A stretch of DNA of 64,000 nt from Gelidibacter mesophilus DSM 14095 (GCF_000423005.1 NZ_AUHD01000008.1:186001-250000); one strand, 5' to 3'. Positions 27,290 through 37,188 are shown, counted from the first letter of the stretch. The notes: generated from the letters alone by a model not told the origin. Program-made: numbers and translations.

Positions 27290-29524
27290 TTACAATTCAA
27301 TACTTTGCGGTTTCCCAATCAGCGTAAAATCAAGGTGTTTTTTAACTAAATCCGTATTTTTAACCTTAACCACCACTTCTTCCCCAAGTTGATAACTCAC
27401 TCCAGTTTTTTTACCTATCAAGGCATATTGCGTTTCATCAAATTCATAATGGTCATCATTCATATCTCTTACAGAGACCATACCTTCGCACTTATTGGAA
27501 ACAATTTCTACATAAATTCCCCAATCTGTCACTCCAGAAATAACACCCACAAATTCTTCGTTTTTATGGTTTTCCATAAACTTGATCTGCATGTATTTTA
27601 TAGAATCACGCTCCGCTTTGGTAGACAGATTTTCCATATTACTGGAATGGTTACATTTTTCTTCGTAAATAGCTTCATTGGCTGATTTTCCTCCGTCAAG
27701 ATAATGTTGCAATAAACGATGTACCATGACATCAGGATAACGTCGGATGGGTGAGGTAAAATGTGTATAATAATCAAAAGCCAATCCATAATGACCAATA
27801 TTATCTGTTGTATATTCAGCCTTGCTCATAGTTCTAATAGTTAAGGTATCTACTAAATTTTGCTCCTTTTTACCCTGAACATCACGTAATAATCCGTTCA
27901 AAGATGATGCAATACTGTTGCGATCCTTAAAATTAAGTTTGTATCCAAATTTAGAGACAACTCCTTGAAGTGTTGCTAATTTGGTAGCATCAGGCTCATC
28001 ATGCACACGATAGACAAAGGTCTTTTTAGGTGTTTGCTTTCCAATAAATTCTGCAACTTTCCTGTTAGCCAACAACATAAATTCTTCAATCAGTTTATTG
28101 GCATCTTGGCTGGTTTTAAAAAACACGCCAATAGGATTGGCTTGTTCATCCAAATCAAACTTCACTTCCACTTTGTCAAAAGAAATGGCCCCATCTTTCA
28201 TACGCTTACCACGCATAATTTTTGCCATTTCATCCATTTTTAGAAGAGCGTAACCTACTTTTTTATCGGCATGATATTCTTTTCCTTCAATAGAAATATG
28301 TTCCGGAATAAGCGTATCAATTGCTGAAATATCTGCCTTTGTGGTAAATTTCGTATTGTTTTCAATAATAACTTGAGCTTCTTCATAAGAAAAACGGGCA
28401 TCACTATAGGTCACTGTTCTACCAAACCATTGATCTTTGATTTCAGCATCATCGTTCATCTGAAACACTGCAGAAAAGGTATACTTCTCTTCATTTGGTC
28501 TTAGAGAACAGGCATTATTTGACAGCACCTCTGGAAGCATCGGCACTACTCTATCCACTAAATAAACAGATGTTGCACGTTCATAGGCTTCGTCATCCAA
28601 AACAGTGCCTTCTTGGACATAGTGGGACACATCTGCAATATGAATTCCAATTTCATATAAGCCATTATCCAAAATTTCGAAAGATAAAGCATCATCAAAA
28701 TCTTTGGCATCTTTTGGATCTATGGTAAACGTTAGTGCTTTTCGCATGTCGCGACGTTTGGCAATTTCATCTTGGTTAATGGAAGTATCCAAAGAATTGG
28801 CATAGTCTTCAACTTCAGGAGGAAAATCATAAGGCAATCCATATTCTGCTAAAATTGCATGGATCTCCGTATTATGTTCTCCAGGCTTTCCTAAAACTTT
28901 CAAGACTTCACCTTTAGGAGAATCTTCGCCCTTTTCCCAACTTTCTAGAGATACAAGAACGACATCACCATCCTCAGCTTTATTTATTTTATTTATAGGC
29001 ACAAAAATATCCGTGTACATCTTTGTACCGTTAACAACTACAAAGGCATAATTTGAATGAATTTGAATCACCCCCACATACTCACTTTTAGCGCGTTTAA
29101 TGATGTTTGTAATCTCACCTTCAAACTTACCTTGCTTGCGGCGTTTATAGACGTAGAATTCTACCTCATCACCATTTAGAGCCTTATTTATTTTATTGGA
29201 AGAAATATAGACGTCCTCTTCAAAGTCAGGGCTAATAATATATCCTGAGCCTCTGGCGGCCATATCTAAAATTCCAGTATGATATTCTGTAGTAACAATG
29301 GCTTTGAACTTGCCACGCTCAGTTTCTTCAATTTCCTTTTTAGCCAACAGTTCTTGAAGCTTTTTAATGATTTGATTCCTGCTAGAGGCATCATCCACCT
29401 CAAGTTTAGCAGCTATTTGTTTATAATTAAAGGATTGATTTCTATCTTTTTTTAAAATACTTAGAATTGTATTTGTTAGGTTAGAGATCTTGTTTGAAGA
29501 TCCCTTTCTTCTTTTTTTTGTCAT
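27290..29524 (-). CDS. rnr: Ribonuclease R
   Basis: A 744-residue 3'-to-5' exoribonuclease of the RNase II/R family that degrades structured RNA, including rRNA and tRNA in quality control. The order is an N-terminal basic winged-helix region (KKRRKGSSNKISNLTNTILS), two cold-shock-like OB domains (GSGYIISPDFEEDVYI), the RNB catalytic domain with ALTFTIDPKDAKDFDDALSF (metal-binding Asp cluster) and FTSPIRRYPDVMVHR, and a C-terminal S1 domain (VGVISGVTDWGIYVEIV). First gene of a run with ybjQ, and next to the large gene-free region. Confidence 0.96.
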   Translation of the reverse strand: MTKKRRKGSSNKISNLTNTILSILKKDRNQSFNYKQIAAKLEVDDASSRNQIIKKLQELLAKKEIEETERGKFKAIVTTEYHTGILDMAARGSGYIISPDFEEDVYISSNKINKALNGDEVEFYVYKRRKQGKFEGEITNIIKRAKSEYVGVIQIHSNYAFVVVNGTKMYTDIFVPINKINKAEDGDVVLVSLESWEKGEDSPKGEVLKVLGKPGEHNTEIHAILAEYGLPYDFPPEVEDYANSLDTSINQDEIAKRRDMRKALTFTIDPKDAKDFDDALSFEILDNGLYEIGIHIADVSHYVQEGTVLDDEAYERATSVYLVDRVVPMLPEVLSNNACSLRPNEEKYTFSAVFQMNDDAEIKDQWFGRTVTYSDARFSYEEAQVIIENNTKFTTKADISAIDTLIPEHISIEGKEYHADKKVGYALLKMDEMAKIMRGKRMKDGAISFDKVEVKFDLDEQANPIGVFFKTSQDANKLIEEFMLLANRKVAEFIGKQTPKKTFVYRVHDEPDATKLATLQGVVSKFGYKLNFKDRNSIASSLNGLLRDVQGKKEQNLVDTLTIRTMSKAEYTTDNIGHYGLAFDYYTHFTSPIRRYPDVMVHRLLQHYLDGGKSANEAIYEEKCNHSSNMENLSTKAERDSIKYMQIKFMENHKNEEFVGVISGVTDWGIYVEIVSNKCEGMVSVRDMNDDHYEFDETQYALIGKKTGVSYQLGEEVVVKVKNTDLVKKHLDFTLIGKPQSIEL

Positions 29525-30409
29525 TTATAATGTAATCATATTGAATTTCTAAAGTTAGCGAAATTCGGTTATTCGTTACTTAATTAAAGGAGAAGATTGG
29601 TAATTAAGTTTTTACAAAACTACGGTTTATATATTAAATCATTATCACCTTAGTATTAATTTTAAGAAAACTCGCGTTCTTTCTTTTGTATAATTTAAAA
29701 CGAAGCCTAAAAACAGTTATCCACATTTATATATATAATTATCAGTTTTCTTTTAAAATTTAAAAAAATAATGATGGTTATGATGGTTTGTTAATAGCTG
29801 TTATAACTTTTTAGAGTTTTACTTTGATTAGTGACTTATCAGACTTACTTAAGATGATGTTAACAGCATATTATATTCAAACGTTCTGATTTTGAATGCT
29901 ATCTTTGAGGTTATGAACAACTGTTGACAACCCTACTTCACATCCAATTCCTCATAACATTATTACTTTTTTATGTTTATAGAGTATCTTTTGGATGGTG
30001 ATAAACTATCCAAACAAAACGACTAACTTTTTTGGTGATTTCATTTAAGTTTTGGTTGGGAAAAATAATCGGATTTATAAAATTTATCTTTTAAATCTTA
30101 ACGACAAGTTATGAACAAGTAATGAGCAGTTGTTGATTTCATATTGTTATTAGTTTAGTTCCATCATATCATAGAATTCCCAATTATTTTGATTATGGCC
30201 CATTATTGAACCTTGTATTTATAGTTTTGTGTAAAGTTCGGCTTCTGTTTTCTAATTCTAGAATAAGCACAATATGAATATTAACATTTTATACTAATAG
30301 GATGTGATAATGTGTCGGTAACCCCTACATTCCGTGTTAATTTGCAAGCGGACTCACTATATTATTTCGTAACTTTGGCTTCTGAAAATTAGATAAAAAC
30401 ACAACAAAA
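29525..30409. other. Large AT-rich gene-free region; candidate origin or long regulatory region
   Basis: 885 bp between divergent rnr and rpiB with no credible reading frame. It has one perfect DnaA box, TTATCCACA (29717-29725), immediately followed by an alternating TTTATATATATAATTATC tract. Weaker relatives are TTATGAACA at 29911-29919 and 30109-30117 and TTATCACCT at 29642. The box-plus-AT-tract arrangement and the parS-like sites about 14-20 kb away are compatible with an origin, but only one box is perfect and dnaA is not here. The rpiB promoter occupies the right end. Confidence 0.4.
30370..30377 (+). promoter_or_regulatory. Putative -7 promoter element for rpiB
   Basis: TAACTTTG exactly matches TAnnTTTG, 32 bp before the rpiB ATG. 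A TTTG at 30341-30344 is a possible -33 element, but the 25-bp gap is longer than usual. Confidence 0.5.
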
Positions 30410-30844
30410 ATGAGAATTTCAATTGGTAATGATCACGCAGGAACTGAGTATAAAGAGGCTATTAAAAAGCATTTAGAAGAGAAAGGATATTCCGTGAGTA
30501 ATTATGGAACAAACACTAATGATAGTGTAGATTATCCTGATTTTGTACACCCAGTAGCAAAAGATGTTGAAGATAAGGCTGTAGATTTTGGAATTATTAT
30601 CTGCGGAAGTGGGAATGGTGCCAACATGACCGCCAATAAACATCAAGGCGTTCGTTCAGCATTATGCTGGACAAAAGAAATTGTAGCGTTGGCAAGACAA
30701 CATAACAATGCTAATATTTTGAGTATTCCAGCCCGTTTTACTGCCTTACCACAAGTTATTGAAATGGTTGACACTTTTTTAAATATAGCTTTTGAAGGTG
30801 GTCGCCATGAAGACCGAATTAAAAAGATTCCGGTGGAACATTAA
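30410..30844 (+). CDS. rpiB: Ribose-5-phosphate isomerase B
   Basis: A 144-residue enzyme interconverting ribose-5-phosphate and ribulose-5-phosphate in the pentose phosphate pathway. Motifs are ISIGNDHAGTEYK at the N-terminus (the family aspartate and histidine), DYPDFVHPVA, and the catalytic-cysteine loop IICGSGNGANMTANKHQGVR. The C-terminus GGRHEDRIKKI is typical. The CDF transporter gene starts 3 bp after its stop, so the two are almost certainly cotranscribed. RpiB and allose isomerase activity cannot be separated from sequence. Confidence 0.95.
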   Translation: MRISIGNDHAGTEYKEAIKKHLEEKGYSVSNYGTNTNDSVDYPDFVHPVAKDVEDKAVDFGIIICGSGNGANMTANKHQGVRSALCWTKEIVALARQHNNANILSIPARFTALPQVIEMVDTFLNIAFEGGRHEDRIKKIPVEH

Positions 30845-30847
30845 TCC

Positions 30848-31747
30848 ATGGAAGATAATCACTCACATTCTAATAAGAAGCATAGAAACTTAGTTCTTTC
30901 TATCCTGTTGAATATCCTTATTACAATTGCGCAAGTTGTGGGTGGCTTGATTTCAGGGAGTTTAGCGCTATTGAGTGATGCACTCCATAATTTTAGCGAT
31001 GTGATATCGCTTATCGTGAGTTATGTGGCTTCAAAATTATCTCGGCAAAAGGCTTCTTTTCACAGAACGTTTGGTTATAAACGTGCGGAAATTTTAGCAG
31101 CATTTATCAATGCCTCTACATTGGTAATTGTGGCTATTTTACTGATTATCGAGGCCTTTAAACGTTTCCATAATCCGCAACCCATTGAAACTTCATTAGT
31201 CATTTGGTTGGCATTGATTGCCATCTTGGCAAATGGTTTTAGCGTTATTTTATTGAAAAATGATGCGAAGAATAATTTGAATATGCGTTCCGCATATCTA
31301 CATCTCCTTACCGATATGATGGCCAGTTTTGCGGTACTAATTGGGGGCTTGTTGATGAAGTTTTACCACTGGTTTTGGGTAGATAGTGTGTTGACATTGT
31401 TGATTGCGCTCTATTTAATTTGGGTTGGATTTGATTTGTTGGTTAAGTCTTCCAAAATGTTGCTATTGTTTACACCAGATCATATTGATATCAAAGACGT
31501 GGTGAGGGCTGTCCATCAACTGCCAAAAGTAAATAGGCTGCACCATGTACATATTTGGTGTTTAAACGATGAGGAACTGCATTTGGAGGCCCATTTGGAA
31601 TTTAAGGAAGATATTAGTCTCTCTGAATTTGATTTGATTTTACATGATATCGAAACCTTATTGCATCAACAATTTGAAATTAATCACGTTAATATACAAC
31701 CAGAATTTAATAAAGAAGATCCTAAACAAATAATTGTTCAAGATTAG
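30848..31747 (+). CDS. Cation diffusion facilitator (CDF) metal exporter
   Basis: A 299-residue inner-membrane H+-coupled divalent cation exporter, probably zinc, of the CzcD/ZitB type. Six membrane segments start at about residue 17. The metal site pairs are in LLSDALHNFSDVISL (Asp/His and Asp of TM2) and HLLTDMMASFAVL (His and Asp of TM5). The cytoplasmic C-terminal domain has VNRLHHVHIWCLNDEELHLE, typical of the regulatory metal-binding fold. A His-rich N-terminus (MEDNHSHSNKKH) fits the group. Translated right after rpiB. Confidence 0.92.
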   Translation: MEDNHSHSNKKHRNLVLSILLNILITIAQVVGGLISGSLALLSDALHNFSDVISLIVSYVASKLSRQKASFHRTFGYKRAEILAAFINASTLVIVAILLIIEAFKRFHNPQPIETSLVIWLALIAILANGFSVILLKNDAKNNLNMRSAYLHLLTDMMASFAVLIGGLLMKFYHWFWVDSVLTLLIALYLIWVGFDLLVKSSKMLLLFTPDHIDIKDVVRAVHQLPKVNRLHHVHIWCLNDEELHLEAHLEFKEDISLSEFDLILHDIETLLHQQFEINHVNIQPEFNKEDPKQIIVQD

Positions 31748-31823
31748 TTTTAAAAATATTTTATGTTGATGTTTGAGAACACTAAAAGTAATGCTGAATT
31801 GGTAAGAAAATAAGATTTTAAGA

Positions 31824-32267
31824 ATGCTAAATATTACAACAAAGACGTTTAAGGAACTTACCATTGAAGAATTGTACGCCATTTTACAATTGCGAAGTGA
31901 AATTTTTGTGGTGGAACAAAATTGTGTCTATCAGGATATCGATTATAAGGATCAGAATGCGTTGCACGTTATGGGTTTGAAAGACGACAAATTAGTTGCC
32001 TACACACGGCTTTTTAAACCAAACGATTACTTTGAATACGCTAGTATTGGAAGAGTTTTGGTTAGAGATAGTGCGCGTCATTTAAAATACGGCCATCATA
32101 TTATGAAAGCTTCCATAACTGCCATTAGGGTACATTATAACGAAACAAAAATTAAAATTTCTGCCCAAACCTATTTGAAACATTTCTATAATTCATTGGA
32201 ATTTAGGGAAATTGGGGAGGAATATTTAGAAGATGGTATTCCACATATTGCTATGCTCAAGGATTAA
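31824..32267 (+). CDS. GNAT family N-acetyltransferase, ElaA-like
   Basis: A 147-residue GNAT-fold acetyltransferase resembling ElaA. The N-terminal ILQLRSEIFVVEQNCVYQDI followed by DYKDQNALHVMGL is the ElaA-type signature, and the acetyl-CoA-binding turn is IGRVLVRDSARHLKYGHHIM (R-x-x-G-x-G/H type). The substrate is unknown. It lies 76 bp after the CDF gene, possibly in the same transcript. Its stop overlaps the stop of the convergent OmpA-like gene. Confidence 0.9.
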   Translation: MLNITTKTFKELTIEELYAILQLRSEIFVVEQNCVYQDIDYKDQNALHVMGLKDDKLVAYTRLFKPNDYFEYASIGRVLVRDSARHLKYGHHIMKASITAIRVHYNETKIKISAQTYLKHFYNSLEFREIGEEYLEDGIPHIAMLKD

Positions 32268-33097
32268 TTGGCCTCATTTACATAAGTGACCAAAATTTCT
32301 ACACGTCGGTCATATTTCGCTTCTCCGCCCAACGGAAATTTACGTCGCATCCCCACATATTTCATGCGTTTGGGATCTACTCCTTTTTTGGCTAAATACT
32401 TATAAATATATTGCGCTCTTGCCAAGGATAAATTTCGTTTTTTAGTTTTTCTGTCAATGGCATCCCTACTATTTTGAGTGCAACAAACATGGCCTTGAAT
32501 GGTAAAATAGATATCCTTTCTTTCCAGCAATACTTTGGAAATTTCTTCCAATGTTTTTGTGGATTCAGGAAGTAGATAGCTGTAGCCTGTTTTAAAGAGA
32601 ATGTTGTCTAATAGAATATAATCACCAATCTTAATATCGCCTGCTAAAGTTTCACTGGCTGTTTTGGTTTCAGTGACCACTTCAGGTCTTGGTGGGAAAA
32701 ACGGAGTGACAATAATTTCCACTTTTCGGTTTAAACTTCTTATTTCGCTAACGTCTTCTTCTTTGATGAGTTTTAGCAAAATTTTTCCTTTACCGTCTAC
32801 ATTGGTGATGATGGATTCATCAAACTCATTATTTGAAAAAATGGCTTTAATGCTATTGGCTCTATTTTGTGAGAGCGCTAGGTTATATTCGGCGCTACCC
32901 CGATCATCCGTAAATCCATAAATGGAAACTTTTTCGATGTCAAGAGTTTCAATTTCGGATAGAAAAATTAAGAGTCTACTGTGTTCACTATCAGAAACAT
33001 CATAGGCATCAGTTTTGAAAAATACCTCGTGTTTTAATTCTACCTGAGACCAAATTATTTGGGAAAAAAGAAACCCTAGGAAGAAGATTTTGTTCAT
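32264..33097 (-). CDS. Protein with two tandem OmpA-like domains
   Basis: A 277-residue exported protein (leader MNKIFFLGFLFSQIIWSQ). It has two OmpA C-terminal-like peptidoglycan-binding domains: the first at about residues 22-130 with IYGFTDDRGSAEYNLALSQN, RANSIKAIF and RKVEIIVTPF, the second at about 155-275 with IQGHVCCTQNSRDAID, ARAQYIYKYLAKKGV and RRVEILVTYV. There is no beta-barrel and no lipobox, so it should be a soluble periplasmic protein binding peptidoglycan. Two OmpA modules without an anchor is uncommon. Monocistronic. Confidence 0.88.
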   Translation of the reverse strand: MNKIFFLGFLFSQIIWSQVELKHEVFFKTDAYDVSDSEHSRLLIFLSEIETLDIEKVSIYGFTDDRGSAEYNLALSQNRANSIKAIFSNNEFDESIITNVDGKGKILLKLIKEEDVSEIRSLNRKVEIIVTPFFPPRPEVVTETKTASETLAGDIKIGDYILLDNILFKTGYSYLLPESTKTLEEISKVLLERKDIYFTIQGHVCCTQNSRDAIDRKTKKRNLSLARAQYIYKYLAKKGVDPKRMKYVGMRRKFPLGGEAKYDRRVEILVTYVNEAN

Positions 33098-33167
33098 ACT
33101 TAATCACTTGAATGATTAAATATAACTAAAATTTCAAGAATCCCATTTTCTTATCGATGTATGGAAA

Positions 33168-34802
33168 TTATTGAAGGTAACCGAGATAAGTCAACGGACT
33201 TTTAAGTATTTCTGTGCCTTTTTTAATTTCGGTATTGTGAGAAATGTAATAGGAATACATCCCTTCCCTGTAGAAATAACGCTTTACAATTTCTTCTGCC
33301 AATAAGCCCATCAGCTGGGTTTTGTTATCATCAATTGCTTTTGTTTTATAAGTATTTAATGCTGTTAATAAATGCGTATATTCAGGATCAATGACCTCAT
33401 TTAAAGCTTCCTCTTTCGCTACTATGAGCGCATCATCAAATGCTTTTTCAGTCTTTGTTTCAAAGGTGAAGTTGTTCTCTTTTAAAAAGTTTTTAAATTC
33501 CTTGAAATCGGCATCAGTGAATTCAAAACTATTTAAATCGGTCACCTGATGCGAATAGTAATACTCTGTAGCAAAATCGAAGATTAAATTATCATTGACA
33601 ATGGCGCTCGTTATAGGACTTAGTTTAGTGATGCCAAGTTCTACATCTGGCTGAACCCCACCACCATCAAAAACAGTCCTGCCGCGTTTTGTTTTAAAGG
33701 CGTTATAATTCTCTTTTTTCACGCGTGTAGCCTTGCCAAATTCATCTCTATTCCAATAGTCCAAAGATTGGATACAGCGTCCTGAAGGGGTGTAATAACG
33801 TGAGATGGTAATTTTTAATTGAGTGCCATATACCAATGATTTTGGACGCTGTACCAAACCTTTTCCAAAACTTCTCGCCCCAACAACCACAGCTCTATCC
33901 AAGTCCTGTAAGGCTCCTGCAACAATTTCACTAGCGGAAGCACTTCTTCCATCAATGAGAACCACTACAGGAATTTCGGTATCAATGGGTTCTTTTTGGG
34001 TGTAATAGGTCTTATTATATTTTTCGACCTTTGATTTTGTAGTCACCACCAATTGATTTTTTGGTATGAAAATATTGGTCACATTTACGGCTTCATTAAG
34101 TAGACCTCCCAAATTGCCACGAAGGTCTAAAATGATTTGTTTAGCACCTGAAGTTTTCAAAGCTCTTACAGCGTTAATAGTTTCTGAAGATGCTTTTTCG
34201 TTGAATTTACGCAACACGACGTATCCAGTTTTATCATCAATCATTGAAAAATGAGGCACCGCATGTATTTCTACGGCTTCACGTTTAATGGTTGCTGTTT
34301 CGGTTTTTCCTTGGCGGAGATAAGTGACATCTACAGTAGTTCCGGCGGTACCTTGTAAGAGATTGCCGGCATCATCGTTGAAATCGGCCACGACAGTGTT
34401 ATCTACTTTTATAATTTCATCTCCGGCCTTTAAACCGGCTTTATCTGCAGGAAAATCCTTATAAGGCTCAATGATCACCAGTTTATCCTTTAAGGTCAAT
34501 ACACTTGCCCCAATACCGGTATAATCTCCCGTGTTGTTAATTCTAGATGCTTCCACATCCTGTTCGTTGTAAAAGTTGGTGTAAGGATCTAAATCGAGAA
34601 GCATACTTTTGATGGCAGTATCCATTAACTCTGCTGGATTTGTCTCATCAACATAATTCATATTTACCTCCTTAAAAAAGGTGGTAAATATTTCGATTTG
34701 CTTAGCTATTTCGAAAAAATCATTTTTAAACGCGGATCCGGTTATAAATAATACACCTATAAAAACAGGAAGTACTATTCTTTTAGTCAATAACTTTTTC
34801 AT
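33168..34802 (-). CDS. S41 family C-terminal processing peptidase
   Basis: A 544-residue serine protease of the CtpA/Tsp type acting in the periplasm. An N-terminal hydrophobic leader (about residues 1-25) is followed by a helical region, a PDZ domain (about 85-170, with YTGIGASVLTLKDKLVIIEP and DKAGLKAGDEIIKVD), then the S41 core with the catalytic serine in DGRSASASEIVAGALQD and the lysine in ARSFGKGLVQ. The C-terminal 180 residues are helical and less conserved. It lies 18 bp downstream of rnpA and is probably cotranscribed with it, a pairing common in Flavobacteriaceae. Confidence 0.95.
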   Translation of the reverse strand: MKKLLTKRIVLPVFIGVLFITGSAFKNDFFEIAKQIEIFTTFFKEVNMNYVDETNPAELMDTAIKSMLLDLDPYTNFYNEQDVEASRINNTGDYTGIGASVLTLKDKLVIIEPYKDFPADKAGLKAGDEIIKVDNTVVADFNDDAGNLLQGTAGTTVDVTYLRQGKTETATIKREAVEIHAVPHFSMIDDKTGYVVLRKFNEKASSETINAVRALKTSGAKQIILDLRGNLGGLLNEAVNVTNIFIPKNQLVVTTKSKVEKYNKTYYTQKEPIDTEIPVVVLIDGRSASASEIVAGALQDLDRAVVVGARSFGKGLVQRPKSLVYGTQLKITISRYYTPSGRCIQSLDYWNRDEFGKATRVKKENYNAFKTKRGRTVFDGGGVQPDVELGITKLSPITSAIVNDNLIFDFATEYYYSHQVTDLNSFEFTDADFKEFKNFLKENNFTFETKTEKAFDDALIVAKEEALNEVIDPEYTHLLTALNTYKTKAIDDNKTQLMGLLAEEIVKRYFYREGMYSYYISHNTEIKKGTEILKSPLTYLGYLQ

Positions 34803-34820
34803 AATCTTAATTTCAAAAGT

Positions 34821-35204
34821 TTAGGGTTTAGGTAGGGATTGTTGTTTTAAAAAAGCGGCCATTAAAGTATTCATTTTTTTCGAAATAGTTTCGAAATCGG
34901 TTTGAGTCTTACCAATGTACAAAATCATAAACGCATATTGTTCAGGACTGTTGTTAAAATATCTCGATTTATTGAGTCGGTAAGCCTCTCTCATTAAGCG
35001 TTTTATTCGGTTTCTATGCACCGCTTTTTTGAAATTGCGTTTGCTTACTGAAACCCCCGTTTTTATTTGAACAGGGTCTTCAAAACTGGTCTGCAAATAT
35101 ACCAATCGCAATGGATAGGCCACCACAGAATTCCCTTCAGAAAAAAGTTTCTCAATGAGTTTCTGGCTTTTTAGCTTTTCTATTTTTTTATACGACTGAT
35201 CCAT
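34821..35204 (-). CDS. rnpA: Ribonuclease P protein component
   Basis: A 127-residue basic protein cofactor of RNase P, which removes the 5' leader of tRNA precursors. The signature RNRIKRLMREAYRLNKSRYF is present, with an N-terminal EKLKSQKLIEKLFSEGNSV that binds the precursor. The length and high Lys/Arg content are typical. In many bacteria rnpA sits next to rpmH; here it precedes an S41 protease gene. Confidence 0.95.
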   Translation of the reverse strand: MDQSYKKIEKLKSQKLIEKLFSEGNSVVAYPLRLVYLQTSFEDPVQIKTGVSVSKRNFKKAVHRNRIKRLMREAYRLNKSRYFNNSPEQYAFMILYIGKTQTDFETISKKMNTLMAAFLKQQSLPKP

Positions 35205-35236
35205 AGGGTTCCAAAGGTACTACTTTACAGAATAAA

Positions 35237-35261
35237 AAAACCGCCTGAATCAAGCGGTTTT
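35237..35261 (-). terminator. Terminator between the M1 peptidase gene and rnpA
   Basis: AAAACCGC paired with GCGGTTTT around a 9-base spacer, flanked by A- and T-rich runs. It follows the M1 peptidase gene (stop at 35281) and separates it from rnpA. Confidence 0.8.
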
Positions 35262-35280
35262 CTATAAATTAAGTCTTCAG

Positions 35281-37173
35281 TTAATTAACTTTAAGAACGT
35301 TGTTTTTTCTGTTAACATCTGCCATAAACCCTCTAGGATCAATAGTGATGGATGTAATGTCACTTTTTGGTTTTTCAATGTCAAAAGTATAGGTTGGATA
35401 GGCCCAGGCCCAATTAGATAAAACGGTTGTTGTATTTGGCACTGGTTTAGATCCTCTGGTCATTCTTAACGGGATATGATATGCTGATGTGCTACCATCT
35501 GCATAGCTTATCTCAAGTTCTAAAGGCATTGGCATTAAACCTATCCGCTCAAGCATAATTGTTGTTTTATTACTTTCATCGCTGACCTCTTTAACTGCAT
35601 AATCAATGGTATTTGTGGTTTGCGTCCAATCGGTTAAATACCAATCCAACTCGAGTCCTGAAACTTTTTCAGCAATTCTAATAAAATCCATTGGTTTTGG
35701 ATGTTTAAAAGCCCATTCTTTAAAGTAGCGTTTTAAAGTTTTATCAAGATTTTCTTCCCCCATGATATAGCCCAATTGTGATAGGAACAAAGTGCCTTTA
35801 CTGTAAGACGCTATAGAAAACGCACGATTGTAAGCATAACGATCAGAATGGGTACTTTGTGGTTGTTCGCGATCGGAATTGGCCAAAGAAATATAGGAAC
35901 GGTAGGAACCACTGAATGGATTCTCACTATTGGTGCCACTAATAGCATCCAATGCTCTATCTTGAATATAGCTGGTAAATCCTTCATCCATCCATGAATG
36001 TTTATTCTCATTACTGGCCAAAACAAACTGGAACCAACTGTGTGCCAGTTCATGTGCCGTCACACTTATCAAACCATTGATCGTGCCTTCACCAACAATG
36101 AGTGTACACATGCCATATTCCATACCGCCATCACCACCTTGAATAACAGAATATTGATCATATGGATAGTCGCCAACATGGCTACTAAAATATTTCATTA
36201 ATTGCTCTGTTATTGGCTGTAATTTTTTCCAATTTTCCAAATTAACGGCTGGCATTGAATTTTTGTATAAAAAATGCAACATTGGTCCATTTTCAATCTG
36301 AAGGGTATCATGAATATAATTTGGATCTGCAGCCCAAGTAAAATCATGGACATTTGGTGCTTTAAAATGCCAGGTCAAGGTCTTTCCTTTCTGCTTTTTA
36401 ACAGTCCCTGTTTCGTAACCATGACCTATTTCATTAGGGTTTTGAAGATAACCTGTGCCACCAATGGTGTATTCTTTATCGATGGTAATTTTGACATCAA
36501 AATTGCCCCAAACACCATAAAATTCTCTGGCGATATAAGGATCTGCATGCCAACCTTCATCGTCATATTCGGCCAATTTTGGATACCATTGCGCCATGGA
36601 CAGTGCCACACCTTCTTTATTGTTTCTACCAGAACGACGGATTTGCACCGGCACTTGGGCATTAAAAACCATATCAAAAGTGGTTTTTTGTCCGGGTTGG
36701 ATCGGTTTATCCAAGGTAACAATCAAAATAGTGCCTTGCGTTTCATGATTGACTTTTTTGCCATCTTGAGTCAAAGAACTCACGTTGATATATCCAATTT
36801 CATCAGGGCTCAACTTACTGATTCTACTTTCATACACAGGATCTGCCTTGGTACCTAAATTATTGACCATACGTCCATCAGGATCAGGAATACTTTTTAA
36901 CCTGGCATCCATTTCACTATCTGGTTGAAAGGCATTGGGCTGTAAATGGTAAAACACTCTGTTCAAAACATCAGGAGAATTATTGGTATAGACCAATTTT
37001 TGAGTCCCCGTATATTTATAGGTTTTAACATCCATATCAATGGTCATCGTATAATCTACATGTTGTTGCCAATAATGCGGATTGGAAGATGGAGGCGTCT
37101 CGTTTTGAGAATGCCCCTTAGTTTGTGGCATTAACATAAGTAAACTAAGACCTAAAGCGAAGGGATATTTCAT
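35281..37173 (-). CDS. M1 family metallopeptidase (aminopeptidase N-like)
   Basis: A 630-residue exported zinc peptidase with a signal sequence (MKYPFALGLSLLMLMPQTKG), an N-terminal beta saddle domain, and the catalytic domain with HELAH (in VTAHELAHSWFQ) and the downstream Glu ligand in SWMDEGFTSY. The substrate motif GGMEYGMCTLI replaces the usual GAMEN. A C-terminal beta domain follows. It is third in a likely operon after the metallo-beta-lactamase-fold and subtilisin-like genes (15-bp gap to S8). Extracytoplasmic peptide degradation is the likely role. Confidence 0.93.
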   Translation of the reverse strand: MKYPFALGLSLLMLMPQTKGHSQNETPPSSNPHYWQQHVDYTMTIDMDVKTYKYTGTQKLVYTNNSPDVLNRVFYHLQPNAFQPDSEMDARLKSIPDPDGRMVNNLGTKADPVYESRISKLSPDEIGYINVSSLTQDGKKVNHETQGTILIVTLDKPIQPGQKTTFDMVFNAQVPVQIRRSGRNNKEGVALSMAQWYPKLAEYDDEGWHADPYIAREFYGVWGNFDVKITIDKEYTIGGTGYLQNPNEIGHGYETGTVKKQKGKTLTWHFKAPNVHDFTWAADPNYIHDTLQIENGPMLHFLYKNSMPAVNLENWKKLQPITEQLMKYFSSHVGDYPYDQYSVIQGGDGGMEYGMCTLIVGEGTINGLISVTAHELAHSWFQFVLASNENKHSWMDEGFTSYIQDRALDAISGTNSENPFSGSYRSYISLANSDREQPQSTHSDRYAYNRAFSIASYSKGTLFLSQLGYIMGEENLDKTLKRYFKEWAFKHPKPMDFIRIAEKVSGLELDWYLTDWTQTTNTIDYAVKEVSDESNKTTIMLERIGLMPMPLELEISYADGSTSAYHIPLRMTRGSKPVPNTTTVLSNWAWAYPTYTFDIEKPKSDITSITIDPRGFMADVNRKNNVLKVN

Positions 37174-37188
37174 TTTAAAAGAATTTAA

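Noticed and set aside
36274-36858. Long plus-strand frame opposite the M1 peptidase gene
   Set aside because: Shadow of the M1 coding sequence; no independent protein features.
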